DNA of 12,386 nt from Gammaproteobacteria bacterium (GTDB taxonomy: Bacteria > Pseudomonadota > Gammaproteobacteria > Acidiferrobacterales > SZUA-150): assembly GCA_029880755.1 (NCBI GenBank), contig JAOUNW010000058.1, forward strand, positions 1 to 12,386, read 5' to 3'. The position numbers and the translations under genes were made by a program. The notes beneath the pieces were generated by a model. The model ran no database searches. It had not been told where the DNA came from and saw only the letters and a list, made by a program, of their open reading frames with translations. Shown piece by piece: positions 1-6,768 of the stretch; position 1 is the first letter of the stretch, and every line of letters begins with the position of its first letter.

Positions 1-430
1 CAATTGTCCGTGACGTGCAGAATTGGCCTCAATCCAGGAGACGGCCCCTAATTCCCACCCAGTACTATTACTATAGTAAATGCAAGGATGATGCCAAGAA
101 CCCCTATAAATTGAGAGCCATGGGCATTACATTGAATTTAAGCCCCTTGAGAGAAAATCACCACGAATACCAGCTTTATCGGTCTCTCGAGGAGGTGCCC
201 TTCTCTGTCAGCATTAGGGCATGACCGAGCGGGTGGCAACTCTTTTAATCTATTGATTAAAATCACAAATTAAAATCTGCACGGAGCCGGAAAAGTCGTC
301 TTGCAGTCGAAATGCGAGACACTGGGGCGATTTATTCTTGAGACTTATTGGGATTACTTTTTTATTCCGGGAGATGGACGTGGCGACCAAGATCGGCGGG
401 TTTTGCAAGCTGGCGGTAAGTCGTAATCCG
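1..430. other. Intergenic region with no supported gene
   Basis: I see no convincing gene here. One + frame is open from the window edge to a stop at 222-224. It could in principle be the tail of a gene lying to the left, but its translation has no recognisable domain and an odd run of four Tyr, so I do not call it. The - strand has only short open stretches. The region lies downstream of the - strand cassette and should hold its 3' end, yet no GC-rich hairpin followed by a T-run was found. The clearest structure is an AT-rich perfect palindrome at 243-262, listed separately. A weak 6-bp inverted repeat (196-201 with 216-221) is also present. Confidence 0.5.
243..262. repeat. AT-rich perfect inverted repeat
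   Basis: TTTTAATC at 243-250 and GATTAAAA at 255-262 are perfect reverse complements around TATT, giving an 8-bp stem with a 4-base loop. The site lies 169 bases downstream of the stop codon of the - strand cassette. The all-AT/weak stem lacks a GC core, so it would be a poor intrinsic terminator. It could instead be a protein-binding site. The half-sites TTAATC and GATTAA also occur in the palindrome at the tetR/exporter junction, in the opposite arrangement. Confidence 0.5.
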
Positions 431-1621
431 CTAAAAATAGTAACCCAGGGTAAATTGGATATAGTCGTCCTGGCGCAGCCAATACAAAGAGTTGGTAAGC
501 GCTGTGCTGTCAAATTTTCTGGCAATGAGCTCCAGTTTCCAGTGCCCGCCAATACGTCTTGATGCCTCCAGTGTCAGCATCCGGGTGTCATCATTTCTGT
601 CCGATATCATACCCGCCAGCAATTCTGTGCTTTGTGTGTCATTGAGTGCCAGGCGCAAGCCCACCATAACATCATCATCAAACACTGTGCCGTTAGGTCT
701 GTTGTCATAGAGATACTCGGTAATAATGCCCAGGTCCATTGGCGAGCCAAGCAGGCCATAAAAAGAATATTCCAGGCCGCCGACAGCAGCCTCAAATTGA
801 GAAGAACTTTCTTTTCGTTGTAATGCCTCCAGCTTCCACAACCATGCGCCCTTGGTTGCCTGAATATCGAGACTCACTTGTGAGATCAGGCCATAAAAGG
901 GAACCAACGCCGGACTGCCTGCGGGATCGGCAATCAGTATGGGCTCTCGGTTGGTACCTGAGAAATATGCCAGACCCAGATCCCAGTCACCCAGGTTATG
1001 GCTCCAGCGCAATGCCCCATCAATGTGTCTTTGTTCCTGGTCTGATTCAAAAAGCGGATAATCTTCATCGATAGCATAGGGTGTTCGAAGTCTTCCAGCG
1101 TTGCCCGGGAAAGTGCGTTCCCGGAAGTAAGGTAGAACAAAAATATCTATCGTGCCCCAGTCGCGAATGATCGCCAGATTAACCATCGGTTGCCCCAGCT
1201 TGTCTTCCTCGTCAGGATCTTCTACCAGGTCGGTTTGATTGATTATATCTATCAGGTGCCGGGATTCAGCTACCCCCCAAAAGACCTTGCGGATCCCTAC
1301 GCGCCACTCGTATCCATCCAATGCCGATATATAGGAAAGTTCCCTTATGTCATTATGGCTACGCTCTTTGTCGTGGTTATCCAGTCTGGCAAAGGGCAAA
1401 AAAGTAAATAGATTTTTGCCATCCTGCCATTGTCGACGATATTCCGGTTCAATGGCAACGCTGGTGTAGGAATTATATTGTTCGGGAAACAGACTTTGCT
1501 CGGGAAAAAAGCGATGCTCCGCTGAAATATTGCCACGCCAGTCGCCATAAGCAATGCTCGAGGCAACAGCAGCACAAATAAGAGCGATTAGTCCAGGTGC
1601 GCCAGGCAAACCCAAGTGCAT
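431..1621 (-). CDS. Outer-membrane beta-barrel protein of the exporter cassette
   Basis: This 396-residue protein has a hydrophobic N-terminal segment (about residues 9-25) that fits a signal peptide ending near Ala24-Tyr25-Gly26, although the N-region lacks Lys/Arg. The rest alternates short polar and aromatic strands typical of an outer-membrane barrel and ends in Gly-Tyr-Tyr-Phe, with the C-terminal Phe recognised by the Bam machinery. It resembles the DUF1302/alginate-export class of large barrels often encoded beside RND exporters and LolA-like proteins, but I cannot assign the family firmly. It is the last gene of the cassette, starting 11 bases after the LolA-like gene, so it is probably translated from the same mRNA. 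The ATG is the first start after an in-frame TAA; no strong ribosome site is visible, which suggests coupling to the upstream gene. Inferred role: outer-membrane end of the transport path, or a channel for the same substrate. Confidence 0.8.
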   Translation of the reverse strand: MHLGLPGAPGLIALICAAVASSIAYGDWRGNISAEHRFFPEQSLFPEQYNSYTSVAIEPEYRRQWQDGKNLFTFLPFARLDNHDKERSHNDIRELSYISALDGYEWRVGIRKVFWGVAESRHLIDIINQTDLVEDPDEEDKLGQPMVNLAIIRDWGTIDIFVLPYFRERTFPGNAGRLRTPYAIDEDYPLFESDQEQRHIDGALRWSHNLGDWDLGLAYFSGTNREPILIADPAGSPALVPFYGLISQVSLDIQATKGAWLWKLEALQRKESSSQFEAAVGGLEYSFYGLLGSPMDLGIITEYLYDNRPNGTVFDDDVMVGLRLALNDTQSTELLAGMISDRNDDTRMLTLEASRRIGGHWKLELIARKFDSTALTNSLYWLRQDDYIQFTLGYYF

Positions 1622-1632
1622 AGCTATTTATT

Positions 1633-2427
1633 CTAGCGAGTACGTTTTAGACTGTTTTGATCAAAATCTTTTTCAGTCAATCCTGTTTGAAAGTGGTAGT
1701 TGTTCCACTCAAGCCGGGTACTCTTGCCGGTTTGGTGGTTTACAACATTCATGATATGTGCGCGCCAGAATTTATTAAGATGCTGGTGATAGCTGGAGAA
1801 AACCAGTGTTTTGAGTAGACTGTTTTTCCGATCATAAAACTCAATTTTGACAGGATAATAATGTTCTTTGTCTACCCATACAATTTGACGCGTATAGCCA
1901 GAATTTTCATAGACCGGGTAGCGTTCAATTACCAATGAATCGCGGTGATCGATTTTTTCCTCTCTGATAAATCTGTAGGTGTACTTGTCAACTTCCTGTG
2001 AGGCCAGATCTTCATAAGCAAACTCGCTGCCCATAAAAGGCCCGGATTTATTGCTTGAAGAAATACGCTTTACCCGTTTTAGCGCTGGCAGGTACAGCCA
2101 TTGATCATCGGCTTGTTTGGCGTGGGTATAACTTAAAAAAGCGGTACCTTTCACATCAGCTGGATGATCGAAGATGGTGAGGCTCTTATCGCCATCACCG
2201 ATAACCTCCAGCGTCCGGGTGCGAATGCGCCGAATACTTTCATCGCCGCGCTTGTTCTTGAGAGTCATAATCAATTCGGCGCGGGAATCTTTGAAACCCT
2301 CGTCGCGTTTATCCATTTCCCGGGCAATGGATAAACCCTGTTCTTCCGGCGTAGTGGCATAAACACCCTGGGCCAGCATAATAAGAGGTAGTACCATTAA
2401 AAAAAGGTTGTTTAGTTTTCGTTTCAT
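1633..2427 (-). CDS. Periplasmic LolA-like (outer membrane lipoprotein-sorting family) protein
   Basis: This 264-residue protein begins with a clear type I signal peptide (Lys/Arg at residues 2-4, a hydrophobic core to about 22, probable cleavage after Tyr-Ala25). The mature part matches the COG2834/LolA_like family: an early basic stretch of repeated Arg-Ile-Arg/Thr around residues 60-72, a central Gln-Trp-Leu-Tyr-Leu-Pro motif followed by a Lys-Arg-rich loop and Ser-Ser-Asn-Lys-Ser near 120-130, and Phe-x-Gly-Ser-Glu-Phe-x-Tyr-Glu-Asp. These proteins have an open half-barrel that can hold a lipid or acyl chain. It is not LolA itself: that gene normally sits elsewhere, and this branch is usually found beside RND/MMPL exporters, as here. 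A ribosome site (AAAGG, about 9 bases before ATG) supports the start. Inferred role: soluble carrier between the exporter and the outer-membrane barrel. Confidence 0.85.
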   Translation of the reverse strand: MKRKLNNLFLMVLPLIMLAQGVYATTPEEQGLSIAREMDKRDEGFKDSRAELIMTLKNKRGDESIRRIRTRTLEVIGDGDKSLTIFDHPADVKGTAFLSYTHAKQADDQWLYLPALKRVKRISSSNKSGPFMGSEFAYEDLASQEVDKYTYRFIREEKIDHRDSLVIERYPVYENSGYTRQIVWVDKEHYYPVKIEFYDRKNSLLKTLVFSSYHQHLNKFWRAHIMNVVNHQTGKSTRLEWNNYHFQTGLTEKDFDQNSLKRTR

Positions 2428-2473
2428 AATCGTAACCTTTTATTTTTTCAGTTGTGTTAGTTAATGATTAGTT

Positions 2474-4816
2474 TCACGCAGGCGCTGAATCCGCGGCTTT
2501 AGCCTGAGGGACCACAGGCGTGACATTCCTTCGGTCAAGTTTCATCAATAGTGGCGGTAGGAACAGAAAATCTGCGGCCAGTGCCAGAGCAATGGTAATA
2601 GCTGTCAGTGTGCCCATGTCAGAGTTCATCCTGAAGCTGGATAAGGTCAATACCAGAAATCCCGCAATTAAGGCCGCCGAAGTGAACCAGAGCGCCGTGC
2701 CGACAGTGGCAAAGGCATAGCGCACGGCCGCGGGTGCATCCAGGTGTTTCTCGCGTCGCGCACGCAGATATTTGCTCAAAAAATGCACTGTATCATCCAC
2801 CACTATCCCCAGGGTCATGCCCGCGACCACGGCCAGGCCCATGCCTACCTCGCCTACAACGGCACCCCAGATACCAAAACCCATGGCTGCCGGCACAAGG
2901 TTTGGAATCAAGCTAATAAGTCCGATCTTTATAGACCTCAGGGCAATCACCAATATCAGAGAAATGAGTACTAATGCCAGGGTCGTGCCGGTGAGCATGC
3001 TCTTGATGTTACGCTGCCCAATATGGGCGAACATAACAGTTGAGCCGGCGCCATCGGATTGAATGGCTGGCGTATTGGCCTTGAGCCACCCCTGGGCCCG
3101 GTTTTCCAGATCCAGGGTTTGATTGACGCTGAGTTCTTCGATTGTGACGGAGAATCGGGTAGCGGATTTGTCCACATTAATCTGGTTATTCAAATCCAGA
3201 CCATAGGGTAATGACATCTCGTACAACAGAAGATACTGGGCCGCCAGATTGCGCTCATCAGGTAACCGGTACCAACTCTGTTTATCACCATGCATATTCT
3301 TGTTTAGCCGTTTCATGGTGTCCGTGAAGCTATTGATATGGATAGCCTCGGGCTGCTGCCGATACCAGTCTGCAAATTGATCCACCTGCTTTAGAAATTC
3401 CGGATTACTGACGCCGCCGGGCTCGCCGGAGTCCAGCGAATAGTCAATACGATAAAAACCGGTCAGGTTGTCAGTGACAAAATCGGTATCAGTTCGAAAT
3501 TTGATGCTGGTATCAAAATATTCCAGCCATTCATCATTAAGCTTATTGCTTGGAACAAAAGACACGAGGGCAATAATTAGAACGGCCATACCCACTAACA
3601 GACGATTCTGGTGCCGGATAATAAAATCCGCCAGGTGCTCCATGGTTGTCGTCTCATCAGTTGCCTGTTTTTTTGTTTTATCAGGTAACAACATCATTAT
3701 CGCTGGAAGCAGTGTCATCGCCAGAAAAAAAGAGACAATGACTCCCATAGCAACAATATTTCCCAGGTCCCGGAACGGCGGGGAGTCACTGAAGTTCATG
3801 CTTATAAATCCAACGGCCGTTGTCAGACTGGTGAGAAAAACCGGCTGCATATTGATGCGTAGACTTTCCGTCATGGCTTCCTGCCGGGTTTCGCCAATGT
3901 GCAGTGCATGAAAGAAACTGACCAGTACGTGGACTGCATTGGCAACCGCTAGTGTCAGAATAATGGTCGGGGCCGATGCGCTTGGGGGCGTCAGCTGCAT
4001 TCCAAGCCATCCTGCCATTCCCAGGCCACCGGCTATGGAGAAAATGATTACCCAAAACGTTGCCAGGGTGCCGGTCCATCCGCGCAGCAGCAGACCAATG
4101 CTGGCAAGAATCACAATAAATGTGATGGGCACCAGCGTCTGCATATCATTTTGCGAGGCCTCGCTGAAGGCATTATTCAGCATCACCATACCGGTGGTAT
4201 AAAAATCCAGCTCCGGATATTTTGCTTCCAGCATCTGAACCATTTCGCGGACGTGATTTACCACTTCCGGAACTTCGGCAATAGGATTTTTCCCTGGAAG
4301 CTGAATGGTGGCGTTGATACCGGTAACGTGGGCTTTGGTGGAAATCAAGCGATGAGCAAGAGCGGGTTCCTGCAGGGCAATTGCCTTAATCCTTTTCAGG
4401 TCTGCATCAGTCAAGGCGCTGACGTCCCGCGCCAGATCCTGAACAACCAGATCATCCCCCCGGGCAAAGGTGTGTTGGAAATTGGTAACCGAGTCTACGC
4501 GTATAGAATAGGGAATCTGCCAGGCATTTCGGGTAATACCGCGTATAGCCTCCAGGGTTTCTAGTGTAAAGACCTGTCCACTTTTGGGGGCCACTACAAT
4601 GAGGACATTGTCTTCCTTGGTGTAGCTGTTTTCCAGATTCTCAAAAGCCTGGAGCTGCGGATTGTCTTTGCTGAAGAAGACCCGATAGTCGGTAGTAAAC
4701 TGCAAAAAGCGGGCGCCGCTTGCTGCCGTGAGTAGTAGCGCCAGGGCAATAACCATGACTCGCCAGGGATGTTGGGTAACCCATTTTGCGTAACGAACAA
4801 CAGGCGATACCGTCAT
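2474..4816 (-). CDS. RND superfamily (MMPL/SSD-type) exporter
   Basis: At 780 residues this has the duplicated layout of COG1033 predicted RND exporters. TM1 lies at about 18-38, followed by a periplasmic loop to about 225. Five TM helices follow at about 228-378, then a cytoplasmic linker, TM7 (about 406-422), a second periplasmic loop to about 607, and five more helices at about 610-760. The C-terminal half carries Val-Asp-Asp-Thr-Val-His (672-677) in the likely TM10, the usual proton-relay position. The matching TM4 segment has Ala-Asn-Ala-Val-His (292-296) instead. Relatives move lipids, hopanoids or other hydrophobic molecules out of the inner membrane. The protein is shorter than drug-efflux RND pumps such as AcrB (about 1,050 residues), and no membrane-fusion protein lies next to it. 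The start is well supported by AAGGAGAG ending 4 bases before ATG. It follows tetR by 50 bases and precedes the LolA-like gene by 46. The substrate is unknown. Confidence 0.9.
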   Translation of the reverse strand: MTVSPVVRYAKWVTQHPWRVMVIALALLLTAASGARFLQFTTDYRVFFSKDNPQLQAFENLENSYTKEDNVLIVVAPKSGQVFTLETLEAIRGITRNAWQIPYSIRVDSVTNFQHTFARGDDLVVQDLARDVSALTDADLKRIKAIALQEPALAHRLISTKAHVTGINATIQLPGKNPIAEVPEVVNHVREMVQMLEAKYPELDFYTTGMVMLNNAFSEASQNDMQTLVPITFIVILASIGLLLRGWTGTLATFWVIIFSIAGGLGMAGWLGMQLTPPSASAPTIILTLAVANAVHVLVSFFHALHIGETRQEAMTESLRINMQPVFLTSLTTAVGFISMNFSDSPPFRDLGNIVAMGVIVSFFLAMTLLPAIMMLLPDKTKKQATDETTTMEHLADFIIRHQNRLLVGMAVLIIALVSFVPSNKLNDEWLEYFDTSIKFRTDTDFVTDNLTGFYRIDYSLDSGEPGGVSNPEFLKQVDQFADWYRQQPEAIHINSFTDTMKRLNKNMHGDKQSWYRLPDERNLAAQYLLLYEMSLPYGLDLNNQINVDKSATRFSVTIEELSVNQTLDLENRAQGWLKANTPAIQSDGAGSTVMFAHIGQRNIKSMLTGTTLALVLISLILVIALRSIKIGLISLIPNLVPAAMGFGIWGAVVGEVGMGLAVVAGMTLGIVVDDTVHFLSKYLRARREKHLDAPAAVRYAFATVGTALWFTSAALIAGFLVLTLSSFRMNSDMGTLTAITIALALAADFLFLPPLLMKLDRRNVTPVVPQAKAADSAPA

Positions 4817-4820
4817 GCTT

Positions 4821-4828
4821 CTCTCCTT
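4821..4828 (-). promoter_or_regulatory. Strong ribosome binding site for the RND exporter
   Basis: Read on the - strand, AAGGAGAG lies 4 bases before the ATG at 4816-4814. It is the best Shine-Dalgarno match in the cassette and supports the chosen exporter start. Confidence 0.75.
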
Positions 4829-4864
4829 GTGCTTAGGTGTTGCCCACAGGCTGGTTGTTTATTG

Positions 4865-4879
4865 GATTAACATTTAATC
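4865..4879. promoter_or_regulatory. Operator-like palindrome at the tetR/exporter junction
   Basis: GATTAA (4865-4870), CAT, TTAATC (4874-4879) form a perfect 6-bp inverted repeat with a 3-base centre. It overlaps the tetR stop codon (4867-4869 on the - strand) and lies about 49 bases upstream of the exporter start. It matches 11 of 15 positions of the palindromic site in the tetR leader at 5489-5503. The size and symmetry fit a TetR-family operator. Part of it encodes the last residues of TetR, so chance symmetry is possible. Confidence 0.35.
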
Positions 4880-5466
4880 AGCCCTTTTAAAATCAAATGG
4901 GCTATGTTTCTGGCGATTTGTTCGAATTCTTCCAGTGAGTGCAAATGCATGAACATAGGTACCGACAACACGGTGATCGATACAAGAATGGTTTCGCTGA
5001 CCTGTTTTGGGTCTGCGACATCGAACTCGCCACGAGCAATCCCCTGCTCAATGATTTGTATAAGTAAAGCTTGTTTGGTTTGCCGGTGATGTTCCACAAT
5101 ATCCGGGCGCTCGCTGATAGTGGTCTGCACCATTTCGTTGAGACGCGGCAACTTCGACCATTGGTCATGGGTGTGGCGCAGTATTTCCAGAACAAAAGTC
5201 TCAAACTGACTGGTGGCAGACAGGGAGGCATCGAGCGTACAACGTAACCGACTTTCACATTCGCTCAAACACCTTTGTGCCAGGGCGGCGCCAATGTCCA
5301 GTTTGTTTTCAAAGAAACGGTACAGGTTTGATGCCGACATGCCGCAGTCTTTGGCAATCTCCGCCATGGTAGTTTTGCCATAGCCGAATTGCTGAAAGCG
5401 CACGTTGGCGGCTTCCAATATTTGAAGGCGTATGTCTTCAGAGGAGTTATCTGCGGTTTTGGCCAT
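4867..5466 (-). CDS. TetR/AcrR family transcriptional regulator
   Basis: This 199-residue protein has the standard TetR layout. The N-terminal DNA-binding domain spans about residues 10-57. Its helix-turn-helix runs from Thr-Thr-Met-Ala-Glu-Ile-Ala through Gly-Met-Ser-Ala-Ser-Asn-Leu-Tyr-Arg-Phe-Phe (about 32-52), followed by Glu-Asn-Lys. The C-terminal all-helical part (about 60-199) would bind a ligand and form the dimer; its ligand cannot be read from sequence. As the first gene of the exporter cassette, and with palindromes in its own leader, it most likely represses itself and the exporter until an inducer (perhaps the exported molecule) binds. No clear ribosome site precedes the ATG, so the start is a little uncertain, but the distance to the HTH is normal for the family. 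Confidence 0.92.
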   Translation of the reverse strand: MAKTADNSSEDIRLQILEAANVRFQQFGYGKTTMAEIAKDCGMSASNLYRFFENKLDIGAALAQRCLSECESRLRCTLDASLSATSQFETFVLEILRHTHDQWSKLPRLNEMVQTTISERPDIVEHHRQTKQALLIQIIEQGIARGEFDVADPKQVSETILVSITVLSVPMFMHLHSLEEFEQIARNIAHLILKGLIKC

Positions 5467-5488
5467 GGCGGCGGCCAGTCTACGTTGC

Positions 5489-5503
5489 GATTAATGAATA
5501 ATC
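5489..5503. promoter_or_regulatory. Operator-like palindrome in the tetR leader
   Basis: GATTA (5489-5493), ATGAA, TAATC (5499-5503) is a 5-bp inverted repeat with a 5-base centre. It lies 22 bases upstream of the tetR ATG and is close in sequence to the palindrome at 4865-4879. It adjoins the longer palindrome at 5507-5522, so the tetR leader carries two symmetric sites in tandem. A TetR-binding role is inferred from position and symmetry. Confidence 0.35.
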
Positions 5504-5506
5504 AAT

Positions 5507-5522
5507 GAATTATTTATAATTC
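5507..5522. promoter_or_regulatory. Perfect 16-bp palindrome, probable TetR operator
   Basis: GAATTAT (5507-5513) and ATAATTC (5516-5522) are perfect reverse complements separated by TT. The site lies just downstream of the tetR -10 hexamer (5534-5539), about where transcription would start. A bound repressor there would block initiation or early elongation. This is the usual arrangement for self-regulated TetR genes. Confidence 0.5.
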
Positions 5523-5533
5523 AGATAACCCTG

Positions 5534-5539
5534 ATTATA
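5534..5539 (-). promoter_or_regulatory. Probable -10 box of the tetR promoter
   Basis: The - strand reads TATAAT here, a perfect sigma-70 -10 hexamer, about 70 bases upstream of the tetR ATG. The -35 region 16-18 bases further upstream (GTTATT/TTATTT) is a poor match, so the promoter would be weak or need help. It sits right next to the operator-like palindromes. Confidence 0.45.
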
Positions 5540-5565
5540 GGTTGTTATGGACAGGAAATAACGGG

Positions 5566-6447
5566 CTAGAACAAATAGCAAAGGCCCACTGAGATGACTG
5601 GAAAATAACGAAAATCCTTTAATTCATGCTCCAGGTATTGCTGTTTTTCATTAAGGTAGGCGCGGTATTGAGCCGGGGCATAATATCGCGCTTGCTCGGC
5701 CAATAGGCCGGTAAGTGTCAAATCAACTTCCGGATTGCCGTAATAGAGGATACCGATATCGATGCTGTATCGAAGACGGGCGCGTGGGTGATAGCTATTG
5801 CCCCAGCCGATGCCGAAATAAGGCATGGATTCCGGATAATAAACCCGTGCCTGCGCTTGCAATAGGTCTTTGGTAGCAAGCGTGGTTTGCGGTACCTGAA
5901 CAGTTAATTCGGCAGCATATAGCATGGCCTGGTCAAACTGGCTCTGCTCTAAGGAGTATCCTGCTGCGCCACTGTAATCGATCAGCGCCTGAATCTGTGT
6001 TGGGCGAATCGAGCCGATAATATTGTTATTTTTGATGTTTTGTTGATCCAGGATGTAGCTGCGATCATAGTGGGCATTAATATTGAACTCGTTTTTGCCG
6101 CTCATAATACCGCCAGTGAAGCGGAAGCTGCCGCCGAAAGGGTGCCAGTCCAGGAGTAGGCCGCTGGATCGGGTTACATGCTCCAGACCAAAGACAACAT
6201 ATTTTTTTGTGCCCGTTTCGCCGCTCGTATAGCTAAAATATTCATAACGCCAGCTGGTGTTATGGGACAGAAAGTGCCGGTATTCTGCACCCTTTCCCAG
6301 GGAGCTGTACTTGGGCAACACGTGCGTATATTGGGACGGGGTAAAGCCCTGTTTTGGATGGTCATCTAGGAAGAAATCAGAGGCTAGCGTCTGCGTACAA
6401 GCAGCAAACGTAACGCTTCCCAGAAACATGATGTAATTTCTCAGCAT
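5566..6447 (-). CDS. Small outer-membrane beta-barrel protein, function unknown
   Basis: This 293-residue protein starts with a signal peptide (Arg3, hydrophobic core, probable cleavage after Leu-Ala22). Cys17 in Phe-Ala-Ala-Cys is a poor lipobox, so a lipoprotein is less likely. The mature part has strand-like aromatic motifs seen in a widespread proteobacterial barrel class: Leu-Asp-Trp-His-Pro-Phe-Gly-Gly-Ser-Phe-Arg, then Tyr-Phe-Gly-Ile-Gly-Trp-Gly-Asn, then a Gly-Asn-Pro-Glu-Val-Asp-Leu-Thr-Leu-Thr-Gly strand. The last strand begins Asp-Phe-Arg-Tyr-Phe-Pro-Val-Ile-Ser-Val-Gly and ends in Phe. CarO-type porins share this general style, but I do not claim that function. The segment at about 120-185 is long and rich in Asn, Gln, Ser and Tyr, likely surface loops. 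A strong ribosome site (GGAGG, 6 bases before ATG) supports the start. It lies 99 bases upstream of tetR on the same strand with its own promoter region, so a link to the cassette is uncertain. Confidence 0.75.
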   Translation of the reverse strand: MLRNYIMFLGSVTFAACTQTLASDFFLDDHPKQGFTPSQYTHVLPKYSSLGKGAEYRHFLSHNTSWRYEYFSYTSGETGTKKYVVFGLEHVTRSSGLLLDWHPFGGSFRFTGGIMSGKNEFNINAHYDRSYILDQQNIKNNNIIGSIRPTQIQALIDYSGAAGYSLEQSQFDQAMLYAAELTVQVPQTTLATKDLLQAQARVYYPESMPYFGIGWGNSYHPRARLRYSIDIGILYYGNPEVDLTLTGLLAEQARYYAPAQYRAYLNEKQQYLEHELKDFRYFPVISVGLCYLF

Positions 6448-6453
6448 GTCTTA

Positions 6454-6458
6454 CCTCC
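6454..6458 (-). promoter_or_regulatory. Ribosome binding site of the small barrel gene
   Basis: The - strand reads GGAGG six bases before the ATG at 6447-6445, which fixes the start of the outer-membrane protein. Confidence 0.7.
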
Positions 6459-6490
6459 AGCTGGAAATACTGCTACTCATGCCTCCCTTA

Positions 6491-6520
6491 TCTATATTTT
6501 AGACCACTAAAAATATGGAA
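6491..6520 (-). promoter_or_regulatory. Possible sigma-70 promoter of the small barrel gene
   Basis: On the - strand TTCCAT (6520-6515) is followed after 18 bases by TATAGA (6496-6491). The -10 is a good match and the -35 a moderate one. It lies about 45 bases upstream of the ATG. The surrounding DNA is AT-rich, so chance matches are likely and confidence is low. Confidence 0.3.
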
Positions 6521-6721
6521 TATCGCCTTTTATCGATTTGTGATAATAAAAAGAAGTTATGGAATCTATGGATTCTGAAAGGATTAATTTGACTTCCGGT
6601 GATCGCTGTTAGGGGTGGCTAGTCGCTGGATAAAACCAGGCCCAATCACTGGGAAAGCGATACCCTCGAAATTCGTCATAGAATCAAATTTTCCGTGGGC
6701 CAAAACTGTGCAGGCGCATAT

Positions 6722-6768
6722 TGAGCAACTAGACTTGGTTTATGTCATTTTTAATAAACCAGGGCTCA
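6722..6768 (+). repeat. Long imperfect hairpin upstream of the zinc-ribbon gene
   Basis: CTTGGTTTAT (6734-6743) pairs with ATAAACCAGG (6754-6763), ten pairs with one G-T, around a 10-base loop. An outer stem, TGAGC (6722-6726) with GCTCA (6764-6768), extends it across a 7-base bulge on the 5' side. It ends 26 bases before the ATG at 6795. It could be an operator, an RNA structure controlling translation, or the remnant of a mobile-element end. It is not followed by a T-run, so it is not a typical terminator. Confidence 0.5.

Noticed and set aside
48..137. A - strand hydrophobic open stretch that loosely resembles the first helix of MotA/PomA-type proteins
   Set aside because: It is only about 30 codons between stops, lacks an ATG/GTG/TTG in a good place, and neither reading frame continues with recognisable MotA sequence after it. 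A chance hydrophobic frame is more likely.
196..221. Possible terminator hairpin (TGCCCT with AGGGCA)
   Set aside because: The stem is only 6 bp with a 14-base loop and no T-run on either strand.
3..224. A + strand frame open from the window edge to 224
   Set aside because: It has no recognisable domain, an unusual Tyr run, and no ribosome site at its GTG. Without sequence to the left it cannot be supported as a gene tail.
250..552. A - strand 100-codon ORF overlapping the end of the barrel gene
   Set aside because: It overlaps the well-supported barrel gene on the same strand in another frame and shows no domain.
5544..5562. GTTAT/ATAAC inverted repeat as a terminator of the small barrel gene
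   Set aside because: It is a 5-bp AT-rich stem without a following T-run on the - strand, too weak to call.
6611..6690. tRNA-like look of the segment around a small CCCA/TGGG stem with a TCGAAATTCG stretch
   Set aside because: There is no GGTTCRAnnCC T-arm, no closing acceptor stem and no anticodon arm at the right spacing.
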